NCBI GenBank assembly: GCA_012064415.1
Contig: SSNU01000079.1
Span: forward strand, 1-57,935
Reading direction: 5' to 3'
DNA from: Gyrodactylus bullatarudis
Taxonomy: Eukaryota; Platyhelminthes; Monogenea; Gyrodactylidea; Gyrodactylidae
Length of the DNA stretch: 57,935 bases
Position numbers and translations under genes: made by a program. The notes beneath the pieces are model-generated. The model was not told where the DNA came from and made no database searches. It was given only the letters and a program-made list of their open reading frames with translations. Positions 9,301-20,304 of the stretch are shown here, piece after piece. How positions within the stretch are numbered: the first letter of the stretch is position 1; the number at the start of each line of letters is the position of its first letter.

Positions 9301-12300
9301 TGGATTCATGGAAGTGAGAGGACTCAAAAGTTATTTTTCAAGATCACAAAAAATACCAATTATCTCTATTGAATTTTTAAAAAGAAGCCTCAACTTGAAA
9401 TGATCTCGGATCATCCTAGTTTATTCATTTTCAACAAGTAAAAATGGTCGAAAATAAGGAAGTAGTCTTTTGCACGATAATGCAGTGTTTCCTGAAATCT
9501 CAGCGACCATTTTTGTACTCCTTGTCTAATGATGAAGAAAATCACGTTCCACCTCAATCACCTTCTAATCAACAAGAATTTTCATCAAATGTTTTGGATT
9601 AATAAACACTGGCCCAACCGAGTACAATAGTAATTCCAATTGAAGTTATTAATGATTATTCTTCTTTGTACTTTTGAATACAGATTATCTCTCCATGATA
9701 AAATACATTGCATTGTACATGTATCCAGGGCATTTAACATTTTTTCTAACGTACTCGTCAAGTGTATATTGTCGTTAAACATTTTTTTTCCAATCGAAAT
9801 CTTTCATCTCTATCTAAAAGGCATTTGAATTTTTATAATTCATCTCTCTTTAGACTGGGTCCCTATGTTTCTTTTAAACGTTGAAAATTAGAATAGCGTG
9901 GATTCAGAATTTCTAGGTCTAGTATGATAATCGTGTCCATACATAAAAGTAAGGATACGGGAGACTAATTAAAATTAATAAGGTTTCTTTCTTACTTTTT
10001 CTCAATTATTACTGAAGTCATAAGGAAGATAGGAGAACGACCGAAGTGAGAGTGAAACGATAGCTCAAAATTGAATTTTAAAGAACCTCAAAATGCTTAA
10101 ATATCTTCTTCTTTATATGTCTGGCTAACAAAAATACAGGATGATAGCAAACTTGGATAGTTTTGAAAAAATATTGGAAAAAGTCGGTTTGAACATAGAG
10201 GTCATATATATGACCCCTGATATCGAAAGGGCTAAGAGAGTGGGCTATTCAAAGATTAACCTAACTCGTAATTATTAGGAGTAAAAGTTGTTAAAACCCA
10301 TTCCAATTTTGTTAAAGAAATTTTTTTTCAAATTCCAGCTCCATTCTCAGTGGAACCGTTATCAGATTTCTCCTGGGCCCTCTTCTCCCTAGGCCTACAG
10401 ACTTTGTATCACTTTTTGGTGTTGCAACCAATCGGTCTGGTAAGCTCCTCTCATATATATATTCAATTTGTATGTCCACATTCAAATTACATTTCTTCCA
10501 ACCCTTTAATACAGGTCTATAGAGTTGCATAACTCTTACTCAATTGTATGTTTTCTAATATCCTATAAATCTTGTTGTAGCCTAACCTGACTAGCATCAT
10601 GTAGACTAAAGAGACAGAGAGTACTCACTCACACCCTCTTGAGAAGCTGAAAAGTAGAGATGTAGAGAGAGATTATCTGTACTTGAAAAGTAGAGGATCG
10701 ATTGATATCCTTCCAATAGGACGAGGAATAACTCTAGGAAGTATTTAATCCTATTTGTGTTTTGCTTTGATTTCTCCCAAGACTAAAGACTCACATTATA
10801 CCTGTTGACCTAAAAAACATCAACGATCATATACAAAGAATATATGTATGTATATGGCTAGTGGATTTAATACATACCTAACTACAGATTGTTATTTATA
10901 ACTCTCCGGACTTACTCCCCCCCAGCCAATCAATAGAATTCGAAAATACTCTCACCAATTTAATTTTTTTCAATTTTTAAAATCAAATTTGACCAATCAT
11001 ACTTATTAGATTATACGAATCAGGGAAAAGGAAAGGAATTCGTAGAAATTTTACGTCTTCACAAATATCTATTTACTACTGTGTGAAGTTAAAAATCTTA
11101 TTTACATGACCAAAGGTCAAAATAGTCACGTCTAATTCTTCCTTTTGATATTCTTGGCAATTTCTTTGATAGTCTCAAGACTCCCTGGCAATTCAGTTAA
11201 TCTTGTTATTAGTGAAAAGTAATTTAAACTTGTTACTCAGTTTTAAAATTACCCGATATCTTATACTCGTAACATGATTGAATCTAAAATGAATAAAATT
11301 GAATCCTTACAAGTATAATTCAAGAGTTCACATTCATCCAATAAAGTATATCTTCAGATTGGCAATTGTACTTTATAAAAATTCGATAACATTTTGTCCA
11401 AGATAAAAACTTTGCATCCTCCAGAAGATAGATAGTGGCACTTTGATCCCAAGTCCGTTCTTTTGGAATATTACTCAACTAAATACTTATTGTAAATACC
11501 AATGTATTTTTAAATATAATTGATTTTAATGGCAAGAGATACAATTAATCCTATTACATATAAAAAACTCGAAAAAAAATAAGTTTGAGAAATTTTTCAG
11601 GATTCAAAAGGAAGATGAAAAAATGATGAAACATATGATATATATGGTATCACTAGAATCTATTTTGGAAGTAGAATAAGAAAATTACTAGGCTTCAAAT
11701 CATGAAAATTGGTCGACTATCCCTATATTTTCCACACTCGATTTATACATTGCTTAACATTGTATAAACTGATCAAAGTGTACGCATTGATCGTAACATG
11801 TATATAATCAATATCGTAACAAGTTTAACTGAATTGCCATTGAGTCTTGAGACTATCAAGAGTAACAAGATTAACTGGAACATATGCTTTATAATTTTAA
11901 TTAATCAAATCAATTATTTTTCAGCTTACAGGAATCAATATGAACAACATGATATGTCCAGGTGTATCAGATCCATTTGCCAGTCGTTATTATCGTATTA
12001 TAGCCATGATCCATCAACCATTGATGGTCCTAACAGTGGGTAAACTCTTTAGCATAATGTTCATTGCATTCAAAAAGAGTCGTCTCCTCAGAGCAGAGTT
12101 GAATCCACCCCGGGTGACTGCAGAATTTCCAGATCCACCTTATGGTAAAGATTGGCACTTGATATCGTATAATTGTCAGGCTGTCACTGAAAGTACAACT
12201 TCCCCATGGACTTCGAAGCGTTTTAATAAATTCTATTATAGTGCTATTCCCATAAGTATGACCAAGGTTGAAGAAACCCTTGTTTGTCAAGCTACGCTTG

Positions 12301-12407
12301 ATGAATTATTCCTCAATCAAAACATTCTTTTCGTCCCCATAAAGGAGGAGAAATCAGACCAACAACAGACTCAACCGAATGGATATGAACCAAAGAAATC
12401 TGATTAA
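6381..12407 (+). CDS. TMEM164: TMEM164, multi-pass membrane protein (putative acyltransferase), four exons
   Basis: Exons are 6381-6827, 7223-7301, 10339-10439 and 11925-12407, giving 369 residues with canonical GT-AG junctions that keep the frame. The product matches TMEM164 along its length: LYGGVD (9-14) and GGPKC, then a first membrane segment (about 36-52), FGVELGFKFASRS (83-95), NPCH (101-104), MHMLNG-like HMMNGPILAILFP (131-143), YYLQH (157-161), EPLSDFSWALFSLGLQTLYHF (about 181-201) and MNNMICPGVSDPF followed by HQPLMVLTVGK. Vertebrate TMEM164 has been reported to acylate ether phospholipids; the conserved Cys of NPCH and His of YYLQH are the likely active residues (family knowledge, recalled). 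About 105 C-terminal residues after the last membrane segment are hydrophilic and longer than in vertebrates (about 297 residues in human). Introns 2 and 3 are filled with repeats. Confidence 0.9.
7103..7132. repeat. (ATT)n microsatellite
   Basis: About ten ATT units in TMEM164 intron 1. A second, longer ATT tract occurs at 33121-33153. Confidence 0.85.
7676..8066. repeat. Inverted repeat with about 65-bp arms
   Basis: The left arm (7676-7745) contains CCAAACCTTTCGACGGTGAT; the right arm (7996-8066) is its reverse complement, reading ACTGAAGAAGGCGTGT onward, with few mismatches. The spacer is about 250 bp with no protein signature. CTGAAGAAGG followed by CGAAAGG recalls PLE terminal regions, but the core does not fold as a complete hammerhead, so it is called only an inverted repeat. 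It lies in TMEM164 intron 2. Confidence 0.6.
8478..8690. mobile_element. Family B foldback MITE, short copy
   Basis: The left arm runs from CCAAGTAGTTCTTCAGGGAG through TTGACTATAACGTT and TTGGTCTATCTGTAG. The right arm returns through CTACAGATAGACCAATAC to AACGTTATAGTCAATC. Arms are near-complementary with a short central loop. Other copies are at 22.4 and 53.2 kb and a fragment at 0.2 kb. Non-coding. Confidence 0.75.
9046..9172. repeat. Family A foldback element, internal fragment
   Basis: Contains TTTTCAACTCAAAGATC and TAGCGCTAACTCGAGATTTG, the internal hallmark of family A foldbacks such as those at 14.2, 17.3 and 41.6 kb. No terminal inverted repeats are left. Confidence 0.5.
10195..10238. 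repeat. TTAA-type MITE terminal fragment
   Basis: The sequence around GGTCATATATATGACCCC and GAAAGGGCTAAG matches the right end of the MITE at 631-1134. Only the end is preserved. Confidence 0.45.
10440..11924 (+). other. TMEM164: TMEM164 intron 3, 1.5 kb
   Basis: Donor GTAAGC after LQPIGL, acceptor TTTTTCAG before LTGINMNNM. I see no gene or clear repeat element inside, only AT-rich sequence. A stretch near 11160-11205 recurs in inverted orientation at 11825-11865, just upstream of the last exon, and could form a hairpin in the pre-mRNA. Confidence 0.7.
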
Positions 12408-13500
12408 TTCTTTTCCTGCATCCCCTTCCCCGTTTGATTTAGATAATTTGCACTTTTTTCAAGACAGCACGTAACCAAAATGTAAACACCTTTTTATCCA
12501 TAAAATCAGAGAGGTATTATTGATGAATCATATAACACTCTATTACTAATCTATTTTTTTTCATTTTCAAAAGTCTATTTTCATCATACACACTTTTCTG
12601 AGTGGTCTAGAGGTTATATGGTTCCTGTATTCATTCTAAAGAAAGTATTCACTAATTTACATCCTCCCTCGCCCATTCACAATTAGAGATCTATACAATT
12701 GTATCGTTATTTTAATTTTATGAATGAAAATTTCATCAAACTCTCTTTAATGCGTATGTAAGAATAATGTTAACCTTCTCTTAAGATGATTATAATTATC
12801 GTTGCTATATAAATATGAATAAAACTGTATTTTTATTTGTTTTTCATCAACCCTCTTCTGTCGTTCACCCTAGAAAATATGTTCTAATTCTAACTTTAAT
12901 CATCAAAAGAGATTTCTAAACTTCTTTCGAGGAAATATCTGATTAAGTAAAATACGACTCTAAGAGATTGATCAATCCTGTCTAGGAGTCTGGTGCGCTC
13001 TTTTGGCTTGTGCTTTGTGTTTTTAACCCTTCAAGTCCCAGAGAATTTATTTTTTCATGACTTGCATTCAATCTTTTGTCTATACTATTGTTTGTGAATA
13101 CGCTGATTACGAAGCAAAAGTTTTTTAACGCAACTATTTTTAGTTCAGGAGTTGTCGATCAAAGATTGGGTTGTCTTTGGATCCAAAAATTGGCCATATT
13201 TGAAGCTTTAGCTTCTAGAAGATTAATAAATTTCTGATATTATTTATCAAGTACTCTAACAAAAATCTCATTGTGCAAATCTGTATTTAAGAAGATTATT
13301 TATTCATTTAACAAAAGTGAAAGTATCTGAACCACAGTTTTTAGCAAAAATTTCAACTTTAAACACAGCTCTTTGCTTTGAAAACTTTAAATATAAATAC
13401 TCTAAGGAGATTCTTTTGATCAGGGATCCGGTGGGAGAGATTATTATGAATGAGTAATTCACGTAGTTTTTCAAACACGTCCGAAAATCCACTTATATTC
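12408..13500. other. TMEM164 3' region and spacer, no gene seen
   Basis: It starts with the TMEM164 3' untranslated region. At about 13026-13110 a TTAACCC-type end (TTAACCCTTCAAGTCCCAG) resembles the element ends at 51.5 and 54.45 kb and marks a likely decayed TTAA-type MITE. The open frame at 13304-13492 on the minus strand has no recognisable content. Confidence 0.4.
12818..12823 (+). terminator. TMEM164: TMEM164 candidate polyadenylation signal AATAAA
   Basis: AATAAAACTG lies about 410 nt after the stop codon, followed by a T-rich stretch. It is the first well-placed hexamer with a downstream T-rich element, but alternatives in such AT-rich sequence cannot be excluded. Confidence 0.45.
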
Positions 13501-13529
13501 ATAATTTAGAAAATTGAAAAAAGATATAT

Positions 13530-13571
13530 TAAAACCAAATGTACATTTCTTGAAGCATCATCAGTGGTAAC
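13530..13571 (-). ncRNA. PLE-type minimal hammerhead ribozyme, minus-strand arm
   Basis: Read on the minus strand: ACCA (stem I), core CTGATGA, a tiny stem II, GAAA, the short palindromic stem III ATGTACAT, T as cleavage nucleotide, then TGGT closing stem I. Same sequence as the plus-strand arm at 13715-13760. Confidence 0.55.
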
Positions 13572-13714
13572 TCTCCACTGTTGCTATTTATTGGAGAGTT
13601 TTGGTGTTTTTTCAGCTTGCATTTTATTATTATTTTCTTTGACTTTACTATTTCTTTCATGATTTGTAAAATATTATCTTGAATGAATTCTTAACTTATA
13701 TCATTTTTAAAGAA

Positions 13715-13760
13715 TTACCACTGATGATGCTTCAAGAAATGTACATTTGGTTTTAATATA
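13715..13760 (+). ncRNA. PLE-type minimal hammerhead ribozyme, plus-strand arm
   Basis: Stem I ACCA (13717-13720) pairs with TGGT (13748-13751). The core CTGATGA is at 13721-13727, stem II is the very weak TGCTTCAA, GAAA is at 13736-13739, and stem III is the palindrome ATGTACAT followed by the AUU-type cleavage triplet. Minimal, probably dimer-dependent helix III is known for PLE hammerheads. The conserved layout is direct; activity is inferred. Confidence 0.55.
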
Positions 13761-14198
13761 TCTTTTTTCAATTTTCTAAAATAAATACTCTGATATTTTA
13801 CAATTTAATTGCAGAATGAAAAATCATAAACTTGAGAAAATTTTCAAAAAAGTCAATACATAATTTTTGACATTTACTGAATTCTGAAAAGTAGTTAGCA
13901 AAAGAAAACAAGAGCTTCAATTGATTATATAAACCAGCTGAAAGAACAGAAGAAGAGGACAACCAGACAGAAACCCTTTTCAACTGGAAGTAGAAGTAGC
14001 TGTTAATGGACATTTTTGTTGTGTGCAATGTGAAATTCTTACAATCTCGTGGTTGCATGAAAAAGAGAGAATGTAGCTTGTTTTCTTCTACAAAGTAAGA
14101 GGAACTTGATTTTTCTCAAGTCAACAAGTTTCAATTGTTCAATTAGAGGAATTCAAGATAGCCTTAGAAAACTTTATTGGCCAATCAAATTTTCGATT

Positions 14199-14874
14199 TA
14201 TAAAGCTAGTTAATATGAAGATGGGAATTTGTGATTTTTACAAAATTCTTAATTTTTTCATCAAGAAATCGAAATCGATTAAGATCTTTTGGAATCTAGA
14301 TCATGAGACCCTCTTTCAGAATAGAGAGAAAAAAAATTTAGAAAAAATCAATTTTTAAGGAAAATATTGCAAATTTGAAATCTTGAAGTAGCGTCAAAAT
14401 CCCATTTTTTGAACCTTGAGTTGAAAACTTTTGCTGATTTCAATGTGAGAGAGTGATCAAAAGTTTATCAAAAGAAATCAAATATCTGGTTTTTGAGAAT
14501 CACCCCATAGTCGTGTCAAAATAAAATTTTGATTTTTTGACCATTTTCCCTACTTGGAAGTCGATGAAATTTTTTTGACGATAATCGATTTTTTCTGGCA
14601 TATTGTGATCTTAAAAATCAACTTTTGATCGCTCTCTCACACTGGAATCAGCAAAAAATTTCAACTCAAAGTTCAAAAAATCGGGAATTTGGCGCTACTT
14701 CAAGATTTCAAATTTGCTTTATTTTCCTTAAAAATTGAATTTTTCTCAGTAGTCTGAAAGAGGGTCTCATGATCTAGATTCCAAAAAATCTTAATCGAAT
14801 TCGATTTCTTGATGAAAAAATTAAGAATTTTGTAAAAATCAAAAATTCCCATCTTCATATCAACTAGCTTTATA
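14199..14874. mobile_element. Family A foldback element, full length
   Basis: A 676-bp palindromic element. The left end TATAAAGCTAGTTAATATGA continues through AGATGGGAATTTGTGATTTT; the right end returns as TTCCCATCTTCATATCAACT, AGCTTTATA. The two halves are complementary almost throughout, with a short central gap, so a transcript would form one long hairpin. Best-preserved family A copy in the window; no coding capacity. Confidence 0.85.
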
Positions 14875-14929
14875 TTTGGCTGTTTCTAAATTTTATGTAT
14901 TTCACTTCATTTTTAGATAAACATTTGAG

Positions 14930-15180
14930 TTGGAGCCAGCAAAAATTTTCAGCTCAAAGTTCGAAAAAAAATGGGATTTTGGCGCCAAATGGGAGTTTGA
15001 AACATGACCTTACTTTTCATAAAAATAATTTTTTTCAATTTTTTTTTCCTCAAATGATAAAAGTGGGCAACATAAGTAGGATTCCAGAAAATCTTTAACA
15101 AACTCGAATTCTTGATGAAAATATCGAGATTTCTGTAAAAATCATAGATTCCCAACTTCATTTCAACCAATTTTATGTTG
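14930..15180. repeat. Family A foldback element, single arm
   Basis: It runs from TTTTCAGCTCAAAGTTCG through TTTGGCGCCAAATGGGAG to ATTCCCAACTTCATTTCAAC at its end. It matches one half of the elements at 14.2 and 46.5 kb; the opposite arm is missing. Confidence 0.65.
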
Positions 15181-16129
15181 TGAGCTTGATGCTACACGGA
15201 CCGGTTTATTCCACGTCAACTGTTCTTGAAGAGTCTTATTATCCTACTCTGATTCTTTAGTGATTGGCTCTATCTCAATGAAACGGCTAGTGAAACAACT
15301 GAATTATTCTAAAGTTTATACGTCCAAAACAGCTTTAATTTTTAGTAACATTGAGCAGATGAGATGAAATTCCTGAAGAAATTTATTACCTCAGACATAA
15401 TCCCTAATTCTTCTGAGAAAAAAAGTTTAGGTAAACTAACAAATAAAGATTATTTGATTATTAATTCACAGAGGTATCGATCGAGGAGAATTTCTGAGAA
15501 CAAAAAATGATGAATATTTAATGAAAGGAATGTTTTTGATGTAATTTTAATCATTAAATAAGTAGAAATAGCGGTGTTATTGGTAGGTGTTAAGGGTACT
15601 AAAAGGTTTACCAAGCTAATATGACATTGGGAAAAGATATTTTCATAACTCAATAATGAAGTATTCTTTGTTGTAATAAATTATTAGGGCTAAATTATTA
15701 CAAGTAACTTTGCTAATTTTGCTATTTTGGACATGATGAATTAAATTTCAATTTGAATTCGTAGTGATCCATCATAGTCTTATGGTCATAATTATCAAAA
15801 ATATTCTAATTTGAGAAAGAGCAAATTAGAAAGTTATAATCATAAACAAAATGTACAACTTAAAAATATATCTTTATCAGGGTAATCTAAATGTTTTTTA
15901 TTCTAATCTTAATTTCCTTTCGAGTTAATTCCAAAAATCACCCTAAGAAAATTTTCAAATAGTTCCATTTATCGTGTATATACTTTGAAGTAGTTTGTTG
16001 AATGCTAAAAGGAAAAAGAAATTTGAAAATAATTCTGTACATTATCAAACTCGTTATGATTCAAAATTAACCAAATATCAATTTTATGATTGAGCTTACG
16101 AATATCTTCACTCAAGTTTAGCAGCTAAA
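15181..16129. other. Spacer, no gene seen
   Basis: AT-rich sequence with no recognisable protein or structured repeat. The phrase TTTATCAGGGTAATCTAAAT near 15875 recurs near 53140, so a low-copy repeat crosses here, but its ends are unclear. Confidence 0.4.
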
Positions 16130-16620
16130 CCTAGTCTTGAGTTTTCTATTGAATGTTTTGAAAATTTTTTTCTGAGGTCTGAAAGGAATCAAGAGTTATT
16201 TTCCAGGACCATCATCAGACAAATAAAGTAATTATTCTAAGTCATTAATTCGGAAAAAACCCGTCATGTCGAACTGATCATTGGTCATCAAAATTTATCA
16301 ATTCCCAAGCAGTAAAAATGATCGAAAAATTGAAAGTATAGACCTTCGCAAGTAATTATTTTCTGTGTCTAATAATGGTCCTGAAAAATAACTCTTGATT
16401 CCTCTCAGACCTTGAAATCAACAAAAATTTTCAAGTCAAAGTTTGAAAAATCACGCCAGTTCAAAATTTAAAATGTCTCCAAAATTTTACAAAAAATATA
16501 TTTTTTTCTTAAATCAGTAAAAGTGTATATTTTGAATCAGTTACCAAAAAATCTTTCAGAAAATGAGGCTTTTGTTAATATCATAAATTCCAAAATTCAT
16601 CGAGAATAGCTCTATAATAT
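16130..16620. repeat. Degenerate family A foldback element
   Basis: Diverged inverted halves: GGTCTGAAAGGAATCAAGAG near 16180 and its approximate complement near 16390-16420, with ATTTTCAAGTCAAAGTTTGA and AAAATTCATCGAGAATAGCT toward the right end. Ends are eroded. Confidence 0.5.
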
Positions 16621-17304
16621 TTGATTGCAAGTACATTTGAAAAGTATAAATGCAAGGTATTTTTTCTTTGAAAGATTTGACAGTTTGGTTTTATGAAAAT
16701 AGCCTAAATAAACCATACGCAATATACAAGATCAATACCTTCTTAATAATTTATTCCCTTTGATCCCAAGTCGTACGTGTTTCCTAATACACAGCGAAGG
16801 GGAATATCAAACTTCTTTCCTCTGATTAATGTCAAAATCCTCTTGTTATTGATGGGTTCAACAGTTAATAAATACAAAGTGGGTCTAAATATTTTTCTGT
16901 ATTTCCTGTTTACAGTACAGTATTTTATGGGTTTGAATTTTTCTTTGCTTTTTCAGCAGGCAAAAAATAAAGAATTCACAGGGCTTACGAATCTGATTAT
17001 CATTGACAAATCGTTAAAATCAACTGAAATTTCAAACATTGATGAATTCAACTATATGTGGAGAATAATCCGATGTTCTCTGCCCCTTTAGATTCTGACT
17101 TCTTCAAATTAAAAAAGTAATACCATATTGAGGGTGTGGAAAATGCGGATAGGTTTTTCGTTTCATCTATACAATCTAACGAATATTTCCAATCCTAACC
17201 TTAAAAGGTATTCATGATCAAATTATTGATGAGACTAAGCTGGCGTGGCTTTGTGAGCCCTCAGAAGAGCTCTGAATTAACTTGAGAAAAATAATTCTCT
17301 CATG
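16621..17304. other. Spacer, no gene seen
   Basis: The open frame at 16777-17091 (104 codons, plus) has a hydrophobic stretch near its middle but resembles nothing I know, and its composition is what AT-rich DNA gives by chance. Otherwise featureless. Confidence 0.35.
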
Positions 17305-17800
17305 TAAAGCTAGTTGACATGAAGATGGGAAATTTATGATTTTTACAAAATTCTCATCAAGACGTTTTGGAATCTAGATCATTAGGCTCACTTTGACGAA
17401 TCGTTTTTTGCTGATTTCAAAGTGATAATGGGATCAAAAGTTAATTTTCAGACAAAGAAACCAAATATACTGAATCCGATTTTGAGTGTCAACCCATCAC
17501 CGTGTGACAATCATAATTGATTTATTGATCATTTTCCCAACTTGAAAATCGAAGAAATTTTAATGATTCAAGAAAAATGACGATTTTATCCAAAGTTTTG
17601 TGATTATAATCAGTTTTCTCGTCTTATTGTGATCCTAAAAATCAACTTTTAATCACACACTCACATCGAAATCAGCAAAAATTTTCAACTCAAAGTTCGA
17701 AAAATCGGAATTTGATGCTAACTCGAGATTTGAATGTGTCAAAATTTTTTCTTAAAAATTGATTTTTTTTCAAATTTTTCTCTCCATATCGTGAATGTGG
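17305..17800. repeat. Family A foldback element, right end lost
   Basis: The left end GTAAAGCTAGTTGACATGAA is intact. Internal marks TTTTCAACTCAAAGTTCG and GATGCTAACTCGAGATTTGA are present in the returning arm, but the closing terminal repeat is missing. Confidence 0.6.
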
Positions 17801-18774
17801 ATCTCGGAAAATAGCAATAATTTCACAAAAAATAGCAATTTTTAGCAAAATTGAATTTCAAAAAATAGTAATAAACTGAATTCCCCAGTTTAAAAAGTCA
17901 CTTCTTCAGTAGTAGGTTATTCATTTGCATGTACAATGGAATATTTGATGAAAATATGTATTGTTAAAACTAGGATTCTGTACACTATGTGCCCATTCAT
18001 AGCATAAAAACAATGACCAATGAATATCAATGATTTACTCTGATTGGTTTAAAAATAATAACGTTCAAATTGAATCAAAAACTCTCTTCGCTCCTATGAA
18101 CGTTAACAGGCTTCAACGGGTTCGTAATTTTAATATTTGTTTATCTGAGAGGTTTGATGTCTTTTGAAGACAATGATTTTATCATGGATAAGAAAGCAAG
18201 GCTTTTTATTTGTATGTTTGAATTGTTTGGTGAGCAAATAAAGAAGCTAAATAGCTCATGTTGAAAATTAGCAGAATATTAGCAAAATTATTTCAGAAAC
18301 TAAAACTGAAACAAAAGCATGCCTTACATCATTTCAATCAGATTTCATTGCTTATTATTAATAAGTTATTAATATACTTAAAATTGCAAAGATAGCATTT
18401 TGACCGCCCTACTCATGATCTAGTATTCAAAATATCTTGATCGAATTCAGTTTTTTATGAAAAATAATGTTTACTCAATATTTTACTCCAGATTTTTGAA
18501 TCTGTCAATGAAACTAACTTGAATAAAAAATACAGCTAGGATCAGAGATATTTGTTACGACAAATTTAAGGCCTTTCAGATATCCACTACCTTTTTTAGT
18601 TTAAAGTAGTCGGACGTTAACTGAATCTAAACGAAAAAAAAACAGAGAGGAGAGGTTCGTACTGTAGCCTAATTTTCGTCTGATTGAATTTTTATCCTTT
18701 CTATTTTAATCTGACATTTTCTGGGCTCATTTCCCCATGGGATTCGAAAAAGTAATTGTCCGAATTAAAATGTA
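17801..18774. other. Spacer, no gene seen
   Basis: AT-rich, with one CCAAT-type motif (TCTGATTGG at 18039-18047). No protein signature. Confidence 0.35.
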
Positions 18775-19804
18775 TTGACCCTCTTTTTATTGTTAAATTT
18801 ATGACCAAACACTCGTACCCCAGAACGATTATGTCAAGAAGGGCAAACTTATTCTCTCTGATCCAAAAAGATTTCGACCTACTGATGCAGCCAAAGCCCA
18901 AACAAGAAACAAAGGATTTGAAATTGCCTTAACTAAGAAAGTTGATTCCCTACTTTTGGCACATCAAAATTTTGACCCCATTACGAAATGAAGTATGCAA
19001 ACACTCTGTCAAGAATTCGATGGAATTCGTATCAGAGCTCCGGGAGATCAATTTTGAATCGTCCAAAATGGTGTCATTCGATGTTAACTCCCTGTTTACT
19101 AATGTCCCGCTAGGTGAAACCGCTAAGTTTATTGGTGAGAAATTTAATGAATTTCCGTCTATTTGGAGTATCCCTTCAAACTTAGTCTCGGAACTTATCA
19201 TGATGATGGTGAGAAATATTGATTTTCGATTTGGTGGATGCTATTTCAAACAAATAGATGGTGTCGCAATGGGAAGTCTAGTTGGCCCTTTGCTTGCTGA
19301 CTTGTTTTTTGCCTCTCTTGAATCCGGTAAGATCAACAGTCTAATCGCTGGTATCCGCCTGTATGCACGTTATATTGACGATACGTTGTTGGTCCTTGAT
19401 GGTAGTAACGATGTTGATGAGATTCTTTTCAACTTGAATGCAATGCACCAAACATTTGTTTCACAAAGGAAGATGAAAATGACGAGTCGTTAAATTTCCT
19501 AGATGTTCTCGTGACCAAAAATAATCAGGTTGCCCAAACAAGGATGTACAGGAAAGCTTCGGTTTCATCACAATTCATGCCCTTTCTGAGCTTCAGTCCG
19601 GTGTACCAGAAGAAGAGTCTGGTTAGAAATGAATTCCTCAAAAATGAACGCCTATCTTCCGAGGTAAATAAAGCGTCTGACAAAGAATTGTTGAAGGAGC
19701 TTCTCATGAAAGATAGGTACCCTGAAGCATTTATTAACAAAAATTCCAATCTGAGAACTTTTTTTTTGTCAGACAAAATCTTATTGAATTATGAAAAAAA
19801 TTAA
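18775..19804 (+). pseudogene. Penelope-like element reverse transcriptase, broken
   Basis: Reverse transcriptase of a PLE, the retroelement class whose RT groups with telomerase. From 18827 a frame reads GKLILSDPKRFRPTDAAK, then breaks; from 18942 the next frame reads VKNSMEFVSELREI, SFDVNSLFTNVPLGET (motif A with the catalytic Asp), QIDGVAMGSLVGPLLADLFF (motif B) and YARYIDDTLLV (motif C, catalytic DD). Near 19458 a frameshift moves the reading to DESLNFLDVLVTKN and TRMYRKAS, the conserved region after the palm, ending at a stop at 19802-19804. The N-terminal domain is largely absent. Frameshifts make this a pseudogene; motifs A-C are intact, so decay is moderate. It continues in the thumb and GIY-YIG part at 20305-21270 after about 500 bp of unrelated AT-rich sequence. 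Confidence 0.88.
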
Positions 19805-20304
19805 ATAATGTACAAAAAATAAATGTAAATAAATCTGATAAATAGCATGAAATAATTTTGATCTTGTGGATTTAAAATGTTTTAAATAGAATGGCAATGA
19901 AAAAATAGAGAAATTGTTAATAATAAACTCTAGTGTCTGAAGGTAAATCGTTAATCATCTGACGGTTATTACTTAATGTAGATAAGAATAGAGAAGAGAC
20001 TTAGAATAATCCAGGTTAGATCTGATGTCCGACATGACTAATTTAAGATTAGTCAGGTTTTCACAATCAGATAATTTGTATTTTGAGAATATTTTATTAA
20101 AGTAATTCAACAAAAAAATAGGTTTATATTTCGCATTTCTAAGAGAATAATTACTATCCGCTGTAGAATAAGATTCAGAGAATTTTTTAACTAAAAATGA
20201 ATATCTGCGAACCCAGAGCGGATGAGACCGAGATTAGTGCATTGTAAGAATCTAAATTGGGAAAAAATGAGTGTAGAAATCGATATTGAATACATTGATA
20301 GACA
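19805..20304 (+). other. About 500-bp non-coding interruption inside the PLE coding region
   Basis: Separates the RT palm remnant from the thumb and endonuclease. No protein signature in either strand. It could be an insertion in the element or a retained intron-like segment; I see no convincing terminal repeats. Confidence 0.5.

Larger units (their letters stand above)
7302..10338 (+). other. TMEM164: TMEM164 intron 2, 3.0 kb, repeat-rich
   Basis: It is bounded by GTAAGTTG after KPE and AATTCCAG before the EPLSDFSW exon. It holds an inverted repeat (7.7/8.0 kb), a family B foldback (8.5 kb), a family A fragment (9.05 kb) and a TTAA-MITE end (10.2 kb). No further exon is needed, since the two flanking exons join in frame at conserved residues. 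Confidence 0.8.
13505..13785. mobile_element. Penelope-like element tail with two inverted terminal arms
   Basis: Arms of about 66 bp at 13505-13571 and 13716-13782 are near-perfect reverse complements. Between them is a short 3' untranslated piece (GGTGTTTTTTCAGCTTGCAT and following) that also occurs at 38.47-38.75 kb downstream of a PLE endonuclease remnant. Each arm carries a hammerhead-like core. This is the arrangement expected for PLE remnants with inverted terminal repeats and almost no coding region. Confidence 0.65.

Noticed and set aside
16777..17091. 104-codon plus-strand frame with a hydrophobic stretch
   Set aside because: No motif, no promoter or splice signals, and composition expected in AT-rich DNA.
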